This document shows, in pieces, positions 49,825-57,825 of a stretch of DNA of 64,000 nucleotides. The DNA comes from Bacillota bacterium. Its GTDB lineage: Bacteria; Bacillota; Clostridia; Saccharofermentanales; Saccharofermentanaceae. The stretch covers positions 58,470-122,469 of the forward strand of contig JAEWUD010000047.1 of the NCBI GenBank assembly GCA_023397475.1. The letters are read 5' to 3'. Numbering within the stretch: the first letter of the stretch is position 1; each line of letters starts with the position of its first letter. The translations under genes and the position numbers were made by a program. The notes under the pieces were generated by a model. That model did no database searches and was not told where the DNA came from. It saw nothing but the letters and a program-made list of their open reading frames with translations.

Positions 49825-52800
49825 ATGCCTCGTCTGCCGGACCGCATCCACAAGCGTCCCTTTGTCGTTGGAGTTCTTGTACTGACCTTCATTCTGGTCA
49901 TTGCCGGAGTGTTGGTTATATCCTTGCGCATTTTCGGTGCAACACAGGACATGCCGATTGTCACGGTATTGAAGACGCGGTCGGAGACTTCTGTCACGGA
50001 TATCGGGCTGAATATTGATCGATTGCCGGGGACGAATTATCTCCGGAATCCATCTTTTGAAAACACCGGAGAGAGCGCCATTTACACCGTTGCGGACGCC
50101 CAGGGCAATTCGATTTTTGTGCTGCCTGAGGAAGCCGGGGACGGAGGTTACGCCAACGGGTATTTTAACGGAGGGACGCTTCGAGTTCTGTCGGTGGATG
50201 AGGAAGGTACTCTCGTTCAGAAGTTCAGTACACAAATCGGCGATTTCTCCTTAAAACGACTTGGCATGTGGACGAATCTTGTGGTCCCTCAAACGATGGA
50301 GGGTCAACGCATTGTCTCTACGGCTTCATCCTCTTCACAAACGATCGGCGTAGGACCGGAAGGCTTTGTTCTTGCGGATATGACAGCTGCAGCTCCGCGC
50401 GTTGAGAACACAGGAATTCGCGGAGATTTGATCTCGATTATTTATGACGGCGAGAGGTTTTGTGCGATAACACCGAATGGAACGTTTGTCATTTCTCCGG
50501 ACGGAATGGACTGGTCTTCCTTTTCCCTGGCTTCGGATATTCCGGGTGATATGCGTACGGTTTCTTACGTCGGCAGTGTTCTTGTGGCGGCGGGAGATTT
50601 CGGTGCGGTAACCATTCTGTCGGACAGCCAGGTTAAGGAAGTTGATGCGGGAACGAACCGGACTTTTCGCGCATCGTGCAGTGACGGATCGGTCATGTTG
50701 CTCGCCGGTGATCAAGGTACGGTAAAGATGTCGGCAAACGGTCTTTTGTATCGGAATCTGACGCCGGATGAACTGCCGGAATTCTTCGAAGTTCCCGATT
50801 GGACTGCGGCAGACGCCAGAGATGGCAAGTTTCTTCTCGCGGGAAGTAACGGAGAGATTGCCGTCGGGACATATGATTCTGATTTGTCTGTTTTCGAGTT
50901 CGAAACGGTTCTCGCTACGGGGGAGTTTGAGAGCCGGCTCGCCGTAGAGAAGGCGATTTTTCTGCCGTCAGGGGAGATCCTGCTTCTGGACACGCAAGGC
51001 AACCTGTATTGCTCGGATACATCGTATCAGGAATGGAAGATGCTGACGACGACACTTCCGGCCAAACCCGATAGTATAGGGGTCTCCTGGACAGGTAAAA
51101 TTCTCCTTACACAGGGAGAATCTGCTCAATTGACGGGTCTTTACACAGAAGTCGCACTGTCATCAGCGATTCTTCCGGATACCATACGTTCCGGCGACAT
51201 GTGCCTCCTGTCGGTCTCGTCACCCTCGATATCGATGAAGGAGGAGACGGGAACCTGGCAAGCCGGCGGAGAACATTCGGATTTGAGTGTTCAAATTGCA
51301 TCTCCTTCCGGAGGCGGGACGTATTCTGCCCGTATTACCGGGAATACGGGTTCTTCGGAAAAAGATGCGCATTTCATATCACAGAAGATTTGTGATTTGG
51401 ACAGTGTCATTTTTCAGAAGAACAAATTCTATCAGCTCCAGGTGTGGATGAAGCAATCCGGAATAGCAAACCAACAGGTTATGGCTTGGATTTCGGGTGG
51501 GTTCACGTCTTTCGGAACAACATTTACCGATGTTGGCGGTGGTTGGCGACTATATACATATACATTTCTGGCTCCTGATACGGCAACGGTCGCGGCGACC
51601 GAAGAGATTCGAATTAACATTGGTTTTTATGGCGCCGGCGAGCTTTATGTCGACAAGATATATCTCGGACTGGAGGCGAATGCCGAGACTGCGATAGAAC
51701 CCGAGATCTCGACTGCGATTCGCGATTCTTCTATGAACCTGATTCGCCTTGAGAATGTGCAGATCGCGCGCAAGTATTCATCTCCGGATGGTTTCCTTCA
51801 ACAAGCCGGTAACGAATCCGGTACCGCGTCCGACGCACAGAGCAACACGGTCGGGATCGAGTCTTTGGAGGCATCGCTGACACTGGTGCGGGATGCCGAT
51901 GCGGATCCGTGGATCGTAATCGGACCGATGGCCGATGAGTTGACCATACAAAAACTGATGGGCTACCTTTGCGGCGACCTCTCGGACCCGTATGGCAAGC
52001 TTAGAGCCGACAACGGAACCGGCGTACCCTGGGGAATGCAGTTTGACCGTATGGTTTTTGAGATCAATGATACCGACGGAGTATTTCGAACAGATATCGA
52101 AAAGAGTGCCTATGTGAACTATGTCATTGCCTTGGTGAGGCAGTCCGCTGATTATCTGGACGTACAGGATAAGATTATCTTCCTTGACGGAATGGAGTAT
52201 ATCGGGAAGTCAATGCTTTCCGATGCGGATGGTCATACATGGGATGTTACGGTATCGAATGTTGATGCGACAATGGGTCAGATCGTCTCGTTTGAACAGT
52301 CGGTTGCCGATGCATTCACATCGTATTACGATCAGATTCCTCGAATTCCATATGCCCCGAATCGTCCTGCGAATATCGGTGAGGAGTGGGCACGCTCCTT
52401 CCGCCTGGATGTTTTTTATGAGACGGCGGAATCATCGATCGCCCCCTACGTGTTGGATACGATCACAGCGGCGGATTATACCTACGCGCTGCTTTTCGAC
52501 TACGGGAAATATTCCTCGTGCCTGATGGCCGACCTGAGCACGGCTCGTCCGGTATTTGACTCGACGAATCAGACGATTATCAAATCATCGGATCTGCTTA
52601 CCGGGGAATCCTTGCTCAACAAGAATCAACAGACGCTTCTTAACGTCATATCCATTCTCAGTGGCGCTGCCCAAGGAAATCGAACCGAGATCATCACGGA
52701 TACTTCGCAGGTGGTCGAATCTTCCACGGACGGACTCTCGACATTTGCGTATTCGGATGAAGAGTCCACGCACTTTATCGCGGTGAACATTTCAAATACG

Positions 52801-52965
52801 CCGATTGTGTTCAATCTTGAAGCGGATTGGCCGCTGGACGGCGATTTATCTTCCAAATACGGATCGGATGGCGCACTTCTGGAGTCAATGAAGCTGGCAA
52901 ATAAGAATAATCGAATCACGCTGATGCCGGGGCAAGTGTTCATAGCGGAGATCACCTATGATTGA
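49825..52965 (+). CDS. Membrane-anchored multidomain surface protein
   Basis: A 1046-residue protein from ATG 49825 after AAGGAGATCGG. One membrane helix at about 12-36 anchors it with the bulk outside. Then: NYLRNPSFENTG (start of a carbohydrate-binding-like region); a beta-propeller-like region (about 150-430) with repeated blade ends such as NGTFVISPDGMDWSSF and GDQGTVKMSANGLLYRN; a CBM4/9-like jelly roll (FYQLQVWMKQSG ... GAGELYVDKIYLGLE, about 500-620); and a C-terminal region recalling GH51-type barrels (GKLRADNGTGVPW, then VFEINDTD where active enzymes have EIGNE) with a beta-sandwich end. Probably binds extracellular polysaccharide; hydrolysis is doubtful. Confidence 0.75.
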   Translation: MPRLPDRIHKRPFVVGVLVLTFILVIAGVLVISLRIFGATQDMPIVTVLKTRSETSVTDIGLNIDRLPGTNYLRNPSFENTGESAIYTVADAQGNSIFVLPEEAGDGGYANGYFNGGTLRVLSVDEEGTLVQKFSTQIGDFSLKRLGMWTNLVVPQTMEGQRIVSTASSSSQTIGVGPEGFVLADMTAAAPRVENTGIRGDLISIIYDGERFCAITPNGTFVISPDGMDWSSFSLASDIPGDMRTVSYVGSVLVAAGDFGAVTILSDSQVKEVDAGTNRTFRASCSDGSVMLLAGDQGTVKMSANGLLYRNLTPDELPEFFEVPDWTAADARDGKFLLAGSNGEIAVGTYDSDLSVFEFETVLATGEFESRLAVEKAIFLPSGEILLLDTQGNLYCSDTSYQEWKMLTTTLPAKPDSIGVSWTGKILLTQGESAQLTGLYTEVALSSAILPDTIRSGDMCLLSVSSPSISMKEETGTWQAGGEHSDLSVQIASPSGGGTYSARITGNTGSSEKDAHFISQKICDLDSVIFQKNKFYQLQVWMKQSGIANQQVMAWISGGFTSFGTTFTDVGGGWRLYTYTFLAPDTATVAATEEIRINIGFYGAGELYVDKIYLGLEANAETAIEPEISTAIRDSSMNLIRLENVQIARKYSSPDGFLQQAGNESGTASDAQSNTVGIESLEASLTLVRDADADPWIVIGPMADELTIQKLMGYLCGDLSDPYGKLRADNGTGVPWGMQFDRMVFEINDTDGVFRTDIEKSAYVNYVIALVRQSADYLDVQDKIIFLDGMEYIGKSMLSDADGHTWDVTVSNVDATMGQIVSFEQSVADAFTSYYDQIPRIPYAPNRPANIGEEWARSFRLDVFYETAESSIAPYVLDTITAADYTYALLFDYGKYSSCLMADLSTARPVFDSTNQTIIKSSDLLTGESLLNKNQQTLLNVISILSGAAQGNRTEIITDTSQVVESSTDGLSTFAYSDEESTHFIAVNISNTPIVFNLEADWPLDGDLSSKYGSDGALLESMKLANKNNRITLMPGQVFIAEITYD

Positions 52966-53010
52966 GTGTTCCGGCGGAAGACCGGATGAATTATTTTTAG
53001 GTAAAACCTA

Positions 53011-53039
53011 TGGACAATCGCTGGATCATTCGTTATAAT
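53011..53039 (+). promoter_or_regulatory. Promoter of tRNA-Val(GAC)
   Basis: TGGACA (53011-53016) and TATAAT (53034-53039) are 17 bases apart, directly before the tRNA gene. Confidence 0.85.
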
Positions 53040-53051
53040 AATCAAGCGTTT

Positions 53052-53128
53052 GGGTGGTTAGCTCAGCTGGTTAGAGTACTTGCTTGACATGCAAGGGGTC
53101 GATGGTTCGAGTCCATTACTACCCACCA
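53052..53128 (+). tRNA. tRNA-Val (GAC anticodon)
   Basis: A 77-base cloverleaf: acceptor GGGTGGT/ACTACCC (one G-U), D arm GCTC/GAGT, anticodon stem CTTGC/GCAAG with loop TTGACAT, T arm GATGG/CCATT with loop TTCGAGT, discriminator A, encoded CCA. A second valine tRNA beside the UAC one at 40672. It stands alone between its own promoter and terminator. Confidence 0.96.
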
Positions 53129-53137
53129 AAGATTAAG

Positions 53138-53183
53138 GCTGTCTCAGAAGACTTGTTGCAAGTCGGTAGAGGCAGCTTTTTTA
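53138..53183 (+). terminator. Terminator of tRNA-Val(GAC)
   Basis: GCTGTCTC pairs with GAGGCAGC (one G-U), enclosing a second stem GACTTG/CAAGTC, followed by TTTTTTA. Confidence 0.85.
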
Positions 53184-53256
53184 TGTTTATGCCAAGCGAA
53201 CATTGATCGAGAGAACATCTTTTATTGGCAAAGAACCACTACAAATTTCCTTAATA

Positions 53257-53340
53257 CTGGGTTGGGCCAACACCTAACGAACGAGCATCCGCAGGCGAAC
53301 GCCGAGGACCCGCGAGTGAGAAGGTGTTGGCCCAACCCAG
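53257..53340. repeat. Long hairpin element 2 (shared core with 14191-14315)
   Basis: CTGGGTTGGGCCAACACCT (53257-53275) is the exact reverse complement of 53322-53340, a 19-base-pair stem. The enclosed core 53288-53309 reads TCCGCAGGCG-N3-GCCGAGGAC, identical outside the three loop bases to the minus-strand core of element 1. The outer stems of the two elements share no sequence. Element 2 is shorter and lacks the extra ACAGC hairpin. It lies in a 285-base gap between the tRNA terminator and the isochorismatase-like gene. The rest of that gap shows only the ribosome binding site. Confidence 0.7.
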
Positions 53341-53413
53341 ATTGGATGTTTTCATTTCTTGTGCGTAAGGGTAACATGGACACATAGGATGGAGATATCG
53401 ACGGAGGTAGCAC

Positions 53414-53944
53414 ATGATACTTTTGGTCATCGACACACAGAAAGCGATCGTTACAGATGAGTTGTACGCTTTGGACTTGCTGGTAGAGAATGTTTCCAGA
53501 CTTATTCGACAGGCGCGCATGAATGGAATCGAGGTTCTTTATATCCGGCACGATGATCGTGAGGACACGAGCGTTCCTGATCCTGACTTGGACATCTATG
53601 AAGGGTTTGCGCCCGCGCCCGGAGAACACGTGATTGTGAAGCGATTCAACAGCGCTTTTCGACAGACGGATCTTGAGGCGTATCTGGATTCGAAAGGTGA
53701 ACGACAGCTGATGGTTACGGGAATCATGACGGATTTTTGCATCGATGCGACGATTAAGAGCGGATTTGAGCGTGGCTTTGAGATCGTTGTTCCCGCGAAT
53801 GCGAATTCCTGTACCGGTAACGATTATATGAGTGCCGAAACGACGTATCGCTATTTCAACCAGATGATGTGGCCTCGTCGATATGCGAGATGTGTAACGA
53901 TGGAGGAGGCGGAGAATTCCATCCGTCAAGCGACGAAGAAGTGA
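53414..53944 (+). CDS. Isochorismatase-family cysteine hydrolase
   Basis: A 176-residue alpha/beta hydrolase with GACGGAGG before its ATG. The Asp-Lys-Cys triad is intact: D in LLVIDTQKAIV, K in VIVKRFNSAF and C in GIMTDFCIDAT. Relatives include nicotinamidases and many uncharacterised amide or enol-ether hydrolases. The metal-binding residues of nicotinamidase are not evident, so the substrate is open. Stand-alone gene without pathway neighbours. Confidence 0.92.
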   Translation: MILLVIDTQKAIVTDELYALDLLVENVSRLIRQARMNGIEVLYIRHDDREDTSVPDPDLDIYEGFAPAPGEHVIVKRFNSAFRQTDLEAYLDSKGERQLMVTGIMTDFCIDATIKSGFERGFEIVVPANANSCTGNDYMSAETTYRYFNQMMWPRRYARCVTMEEAENSIRQATKK

Positions 53945-54044
53945 CTGTTGGGCAATTCTGTCGTGAATTGTAAAGACAGATGACGAACCTTTGACTATAA
54001 TGATGGAGAGGCGATGTTTTCGCGTCGTCGAGAGGAGGGATACT

Positions 54045-54803
54045 GTGATTTGCCCCAAATGCACAGCTGAGATTTTGGATGGATTCTCATTCTGCCCGCA
54101 ATGTGGTTACTCTTTGCCTGAGAAGCAAGAGGATACTGGAGTGGTGCCTGAGATTGTGAGTGCTGCCGATACGACGTCCTTCGTTGTAGAGAGCAAAGAA
54201 GAAGACCCGGATTTTGACGATCGTGATACTTCGGTGAATGGTACGGATGATATTTCGCCCGAGGATACCGAACCCATTCTCAAGGAGCAGACATTTGAAG
54301 AATTTGTCTTACCGACAGCGGTCGCTGATCCGGCTCCTTCGAACCCGGCGATCCCTTCCGATCCGGCGGTTTATCCGGTCAGCGTATCAGAGACCGTTTC
54401 TCCGTCGATGTCAACGGAAACGAAGGCCGTGGCGGAGATCCGTCAGACGCCGGTAACGCAGATACGGTCCTCTGCCGCGACAACACCGGGTGTGTCGCAA
54501 GAACCAGTGATTCCCAAGACACATAAGCCGCTGACAACAGGCGGAGCTTTCTGGTACTTCTTTGTCACAGCGATCCCTGTAGTCGGATTTCTGATTCTGG
54601 TTATCGTTGCCGCTGCCAGCAAGAATTTGAACCGGAAGAGTCTGTCCAGATCGATATTGCTCTGGCATCTCGTCGCCGTCCTTCTTTTGTGTTCATTATT
54701 TACCGCTCTGTTCTTCCTGAATCAACCATTTCTTATCGAATTATTCGATTTCAAAAACTGGTTTATGACTTTTGATTTCATCCTTCGGACCTTCATGTAC
54801 TGA
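54045..54803 (+). CDS. Zinc-ribbon membrane protein
   Basis: A 252-residue protein starting at GTG 54045 after GAGAGGAGGG; an upstream in-frame ATG at 53991 overlaps the -10 box. It opens with a zinc ribbon (CPKCTAEILDGFSFCPQCG), continues with a disordered acidic and Ser/Thr/Pro-rich linker (about 30-165), and ends with two membrane helices (about 177-197 and 212-233). This layout is common in Firmicutes but without known function. TATAAT at 53996-54001 is the likely -10. Confidence 0.85.
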   Translation: MICPKCTAEILDGFSFCPQCGYSLPEKQEDTGVVPEIVSAADTTSFVVESKEEDPDFDDRDTSVNGTDDISPEDTEPILKEQTFEEFVLPTAVADPAPSNPAIPSDPAVYPVSVSETVSPSMSTETKAVAEIRQTPVTQIRSSAATTPGVSQEPVIPKTHKPLTTGGAFWYFFVTAIPVVGFLILVIVAAASKNLNRKSLSRSILLWHLVAVLLLCSLFTALFFLNQPFLIELFDFKNWFMTFDFILRTFMY

Positions 54804-54851
54804 AGCTGTCTCGAAGCGGCAAGCAACTTGCCACACGTGCGTTCAATGACT

Positions 54852-54864
54852 GTAACAATGTTAC
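54852..54864. promoter_or_regulatory. Palindrome upstream of the MerR-like gene
   Basis: GTAACAATGTTAC is a perfect inverted repeat around one A, extended by an overlapping GTTACA. MerR-type proteins bind such sites in their own promoters, and the next gene encodes a MerR-like protein. No clear -35/-10 pair flanks it. Confidence 0.35.
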
Positions 54865-54875
54865 GTTACAATCAG

Positions 54876-54916
54876 GCTGTAGTCTCGCGATACTGCGCGG
54901 CTGCAGCTTTTTTATC
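54876..54916 (+). terminator. Terminator after the zinc-ribbon gene
   Basis: GCTGTAG (54876-54882) pairs with CTGCAGC (54901-54907), one G-U, around an 18-base loop, followed by TTTTTTA. It lies between the palindrome at 54852 and the next start codon, so it could also attenuate the downstream gene. Confidence 0.6.
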
Positions 54917-54928
54917 GTGAGGTGTAGG

Positions 54929-55558
54929 ATGGCTGATGAGGAATTGATTTCGAAGCGCGATCTGTTACGGGCGGCCCGTATTTCATATGGCACGCTATAT
55001 CGCTGGAAACGTATGAGTCTGATCCCGGAGACATGGTTTATCAGGAAATCAACGCATACAGGGCAGGAGACCTTCTTTCCGAAGGAGAGGATGCTTGCTC
55101 GCGTTCATCGAATTCAAGAGCTAAAGGGAGAACTGTCCCCTGATCAGCTCCGCGAACTTTTCTCGCCGAATGTCCGAAGCTTCCGCATTCCTTTCGAAGA
55201 TTTTCTTCATCTGAAGATTGTCTCGAAGCTTTCTGTTGCGGCGTTTACTTCCGTATTCCCGGAGCGTAAGGATTTATCCTTTGACGATGTGTTTTCCATC
55301 TATGTTGTGGATCATCTGATGAGGCTTTCCGGCATATATCTTGAAGATGCGAAGCAGGTTATTCGCATGCTCGACAAGTACTTGCGAACAAGATCGAGTA
55401 AAGAATTTCAGTTGATCCTTATGAGGAAGATGGGAATTCCGTTTACGGTACTCGTAAAGGGAGATGAGGAGATTCTACTCGAGGAGAACACAGAGATTAT
55501 CGCGTGTGCGCATCTGAATGAATTTGAAGAAGCGTTGAAGGACCAGCTCATCGCATGA
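54929..55558 (+). CDS. MerR-like DNA-binding protein (YhbD/DUF4004 type)
   Basis: A 209-residue protein from ATG 54929 after GTGAGGTG. Residues 5-70 form a MerR-type winged helix (SKRDLLRAARISYGTLYRWK, then LIPETWF and ETFFPKERMLARVHRIQEL). The remaining 140 residues are helical with no cysteines for metal binding. It resembles the Firmicute YhbD family. It heads a run of three regulator genes (MerR-like, ArsR-like, Fur-like). The ArsR-like gene starts 19 bases after its stop. Confidence 0.75.
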   Translation: MADEELISKRDLLRAARISYGTLYRWKRMSLIPETWFIRKSTHTGQETFFPKERMLARVHRIQELKGELSPDQLRELFSPNVRSFRIPFEDFLHLKIVSKLSVAAFTSVFPERKDLSFDDVFSIYVVDHLMRLSGIYLEDAKQVIRMLDKYLRTRSSKEFQLILMRKMGIPFTVLVKGDEEILLEENTEIIACAHLNEFEEALKDQLIA

Positions 55559-55577
55559 GGAAAGCTCGGGGTGTTCT

Positions 55578-56114
55578 ATGAAGACACGACCAACAGGGAA
55601 GACAGTCGCTAAGGATCAGCCGTTTTCGATACTCCATATCCTTTCTGATGAAGTTCGATTGAAGATTGTCCGAATTCTCGCTGAGAACGGAGAACTCTGC
55701 GCACGGGACATCCTGACGCATTTTCCGATAACACAGCCAACGTTATCGCACCACATGAATGTTCTTCTGGAGAATCATATCGTCAAGGCCAGAAAGAGTG
55801 GTCGCTGGGTCTTCTATCAGGTAGATTCGGATGCTCTTCGCATGCTGATTTCGTATTTGACAAAGCTTCTCGCGACGGCGGATGATACATTATCAGAATC
55901 GTCTCACGAAGAAGAAGTGCCGGCGAGGCGGGAGAAGCGCAGCCGTGTCCCTTCCAGGAAGATAACAGAGGAAGCTATTCCGGCACTACTACGGGAGATC
56001 CCCCCGGTTGATTCTCACTCGAGTCCTGAATCTCCGATGGCAGAGGAGACAAAAGACAAGAAGAAAAAGGACAAGAAGAAGGACAAGAAGAAAAAGAAAA
56101 ACAAGAAAAAATGA
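55578..56114 (+). CDS. ArsR-family regulator with lysine-rich tail
   Basis: A 178-residue protein. Residues 15-95 are an ArsR winged helix: LSDEVRLKIVRILAENGELC, FPITQPTLSHHMNVLLENHI and KSGRWVFYQVD. The metal-binding CVCD motif of ArsR/SmtB reads LCARDI, so only one cysteine remains. Residues 95-155 are a charged linker. The last 25 or so residues are almost pure Lys with Asp and Asn, which is unusual in this family. The tail might bind nucleic acid or anionic polymer nonspecifically. Regulator type is certain; signal unknown. Confidence 0.85.
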   Translation: MKTRPTGKTVAKDQPFSILHILSDEVRLKIVRILAENGELCARDILTHFPITQPTLSHHMNVLLENHIVKARKSGRWVFYQVDSDALRMLISYLTKLLATADDTLSESSHEEEVPARREKRSRVPSRKITEEAIPALLREIPPVDSHSSPESPMAEETKDKKKKDKKKDKKKKKNKKK

Positions 56115-56142
56115 AATTATTGTATCGTTTGTTGTTCGATAA

Positions 56143-56175
56143 TTGACATCTTCCTGCGTTCACATTATTATAATG
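56143..56175 (+). promoter_or_regulatory. Promoter and palindromic operator of the Fur-family gene
   Basis: TTGACA (56143-56148) and TATTAT (56166-56171) are 17 bases apart. Overlapping the -10 is CATTATTATAATG (56163-56175), a perfect inverted repeat around one T. AT-rich palindromes of this kind are bound by Fur and PerR proteins, so autorepression by the gene downstream is likely. It is not an exact match to the Bacillus PerR box. Confidence 0.55.
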
Positions 56176-56206
56176 GAAAGATTACAACAATGGAAGCGAG
56201 CGACGA

Positions 56207-56644
56207 ATGAAGCAGCAGGATATCGTAGAGACAATCATTACCCGATTCTCTTCGCAAGAGATTCGCCTGACCCCCCAACGTATAGGCGTATATAAATATC
56301 TTCTGGAGAATCGAATCCATCCGACGGTTGAGACTGTTTATAACGCACTGAAATCAGATAATCCTTCACTCTCCAAGACAACTATTTATAACACCGTGGA
56401 CACGTTAACCAAGGCCGGACTCATCCATGTCGTCCGTGTCGGAGAAGGTGATGCGAGACTCGACGGAAATACAGACAAGCACGGTCATTTCCTTTGCAAA
56501 GATTGTAATGACATTTACGATTTTGATCTTGACGGATGCCAGATTCCCAGTTCGCTGGATGCGTTTGACATTCATGAGATTGATGTTATTGCTTCGGGTA
56601 TCTGCCAAGATTGCAAAGAGTCATCACGTAGGGAACACTGCTAA
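56207..56644 (+). CDS. Fur-family regulator, probably PerR-like
   Basis: A 145-residue Fur-type repressor. The winged helix has LTPQRIGVYKYLLENRIHPT and LSKTTIYNTVDTLTKAGLI. The dimerisation domain has regulatory-metal ligands (HGHFLCKDC) and structural zinc cysteines CKDC and CQDC. PerR subgroup is suggested by the peroxide-defence genes that follow (rubrerythrin, superoxide reductase); Fur or Zur cannot be excluded from sequence alone. Confidence 0.88.
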   Translation: MKQQDIVETIITRFSSQEIRLTPQRIGVYKYLLENRIHPTVETVYNALKSDNPSLSKTTIYNTVDTLTKAGLIHVVRVGEGDARLDGNTDKHGHFLCKDCNDIYDFDLDGCQIPSSLDAFDIHEIDVIASGICQDCKESSRREHC

Positions 56645-56678
56645 GCATTTCCAAATATAGTATAACGGAGGTTTTCAA

Positions 56679-57218
56679 ATGGAACTGAAAGGATCAAAAA
56701 CAGAACAGAATCTGAACACAGCCTTTGCGGGTGAATCCATGGCGACCAACAAGTACAGTTACTATTCTTCTCAGGCAAAGAAAGAAGGGTACGTACAGAT
56801 TTCGAACATTTTTGCTGAGACAAGCGGGAATGAGCGTGAACATGCGAAGCTCTGGTTCAAGGCTCTCCATGGCGGAGAAGTTGCCGACACCAAGACCAAT
56901 CTCCTCGACGCAGCCGCCGGAGAGTACTATGAGTGGACAGATATGTACAAGAAGTTCGCCGAGGAAGCGAGAGAAGAAGGATTCAATCAACTCGCCGCCG
57001 CATTCGAAGGCGTAGCGGCGATTGAGAAGGAGCACGAGGCTCGTTACAGAGCGTTGGCCGAGCGTATTGAGAAGGGCGAAGTTTTTGAGAGGGACGGTAT
57101 CGTCGTTTGGAAGTGCGTAAACTGCGGACACATCCACATTGCGCAGAAGGCTCCCGTCATCTGTCCGGTATGCAAGCACGCACAGTCGTATTTCGAGATT
57201 CAGGCCAAGAATTATTGA
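56679..57218 (+). CDS. rbr: Rubrerythrin
   Basis: A 179-residue protein with AACGGAGG before the ATG. A four-helix ferritin-like domain (residues 1-140) supplies the di-iron glutamates in NLNTAFAGESMATNKYSYY, ETSGNEREHAKLWF, EYYEWTDMYKKFAEEA and EKEHEARYRAL. A C-terminal rubredoxin-like site has WKCVNCGHIH and VICPVCKH. It reduces hydrogen peroxide with electrons from rubredoxin-type donors in anaerobes. It lies 34 bases after the Fur-family gene, probably in its regulon. Confidence 0.97.
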   Translation: MELKGSKTEQNLNTAFAGESMATNKYSYYSSQAKKEGYVQISNIFAETSGNEREHAKLWFKALHGGEVADTKTNLLDAAAGEYYEWTDMYKKFAEEAREEGFNQLAAAFEGVAAIEKEHEARYRALAERIEKGEVFERDGIVVWKCVNCGHIHIAQKAPVICPVCKHAQSYFEIQAKNY

Positions 57219-57265
57219 TCCCGAATCGAACAGGTAGGAACAGATATAATTCAGAGGAGGATACT

Positions 57266-57649
57266 ATGGCACGTGATTTTAAGGTCTACAAATGCCCGCA
57301 TTGCGGAAATATCGTAACTCTTCTTCATGTCGGCGGCGGAACTCTGGTTTGCTGCGGCGAACCGATGAAGCTTCTGGTTGCCGGTGAGAATGACACAGCT
57401 GCCAAAGAGAAGCATGTTCCGGTCGTTACTACAGAGGCGGGGAAGGTCATTGTTAAGGTTGGCGAAGTTCCTCATCCTATGACTGCGGAACATTTGATTC
57501 AGTGGGTTGCCCTTGTTACCGACACACAGGTTTATTTTGCGTATCTCGCTCCCGGCGAAGAGCCCAAAGCAGAATTCTCCGTTGATGTTGCGGGAACATC
57601 CTACGAGGTTTACGAATACTGTAATCTGCATGGACTTTGGAAGGCCTGA
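57266..57649 (+). CDS. dfx: Desulfoferrodoxin (superoxide reductase)
   Basis: A 127-residue protein from ATG 57266 after AGAGGAGG. The N-terminal desulforedoxin domain has the iron ligands YKCPHCGN and LVCCGEP. The C-terminal superoxide-reductase domain has histidine and cysteine ligands in EKHVPVV, VPHPMTAEHLIQW and YCNLHGLW, with the catalytic lysine beside the first His. It reduces superoxide to peroxide, which rubrerythrin then removes. Same strand and close spacing support one oxidative-stress unit. Confidence 0.96.
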   Translation: MARDFKVYKCPHCGNIVTLLHVGGGTLVCCGEPMKLLVAGENDTAAKEKHVPVVTTEAGKVIVKVGEVPHPMTAEHLIQWVALVTDTQVYFAYLAPGEEPKAEFSVDVAGTSYEVYEYCNLHGLWKA

Positions 57650-57670
57650 TTCTTCACGATTTCGGACCTC

Positions 57671-57707
57671 AAGAGGCATCGCGATGATTCGCGGTGCCTC
57701 TTTTTAT
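57671..57707 (+). terminator. Terminator after the superoxide reductase gene
   Basis: AGAGGCATCGCG pairs with CGCGGTGCCTCT (one G-U) around ATGATT, followed by TTTTTATA. Confidence 0.92.
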
Positions 57708-57762
57708 ATCGAGCGTGAAAAGGAAGCGAGAAGTGAGCGAGACTTTGCCACCGTCATAAAAA

Positions 57763-57801
57763 AAGGGCTGTCTCAAAACGTGACGTTTTGAGACAGCCCT
57801 T
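57763..57801 (-). terminator. Terminator of the ilvC transcript
   Basis: AAGGGCTGTCTCAAAACGT (57763-57781) and its exact reverse complement (57783-57801) flank one base. On the minus strand the stem is followed by TTTTTTT. The near-loopless palindrome is unusual for a terminator but the position, 25 bases past the ilvC stop, fits. Confidence 0.85.
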
Positions 57802-57825
57802 GGTAAGTTATCGGGAAATATCAAA

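Noticed and set aside
56163..56175. Exact Bacillus PerR box before the Fur-family gene
   Set aside because: The palindrome is CATTAT-T-ATAATG, whose arms do not match TTATAAT-N-ATTATAA; kept only as a candidate operator.
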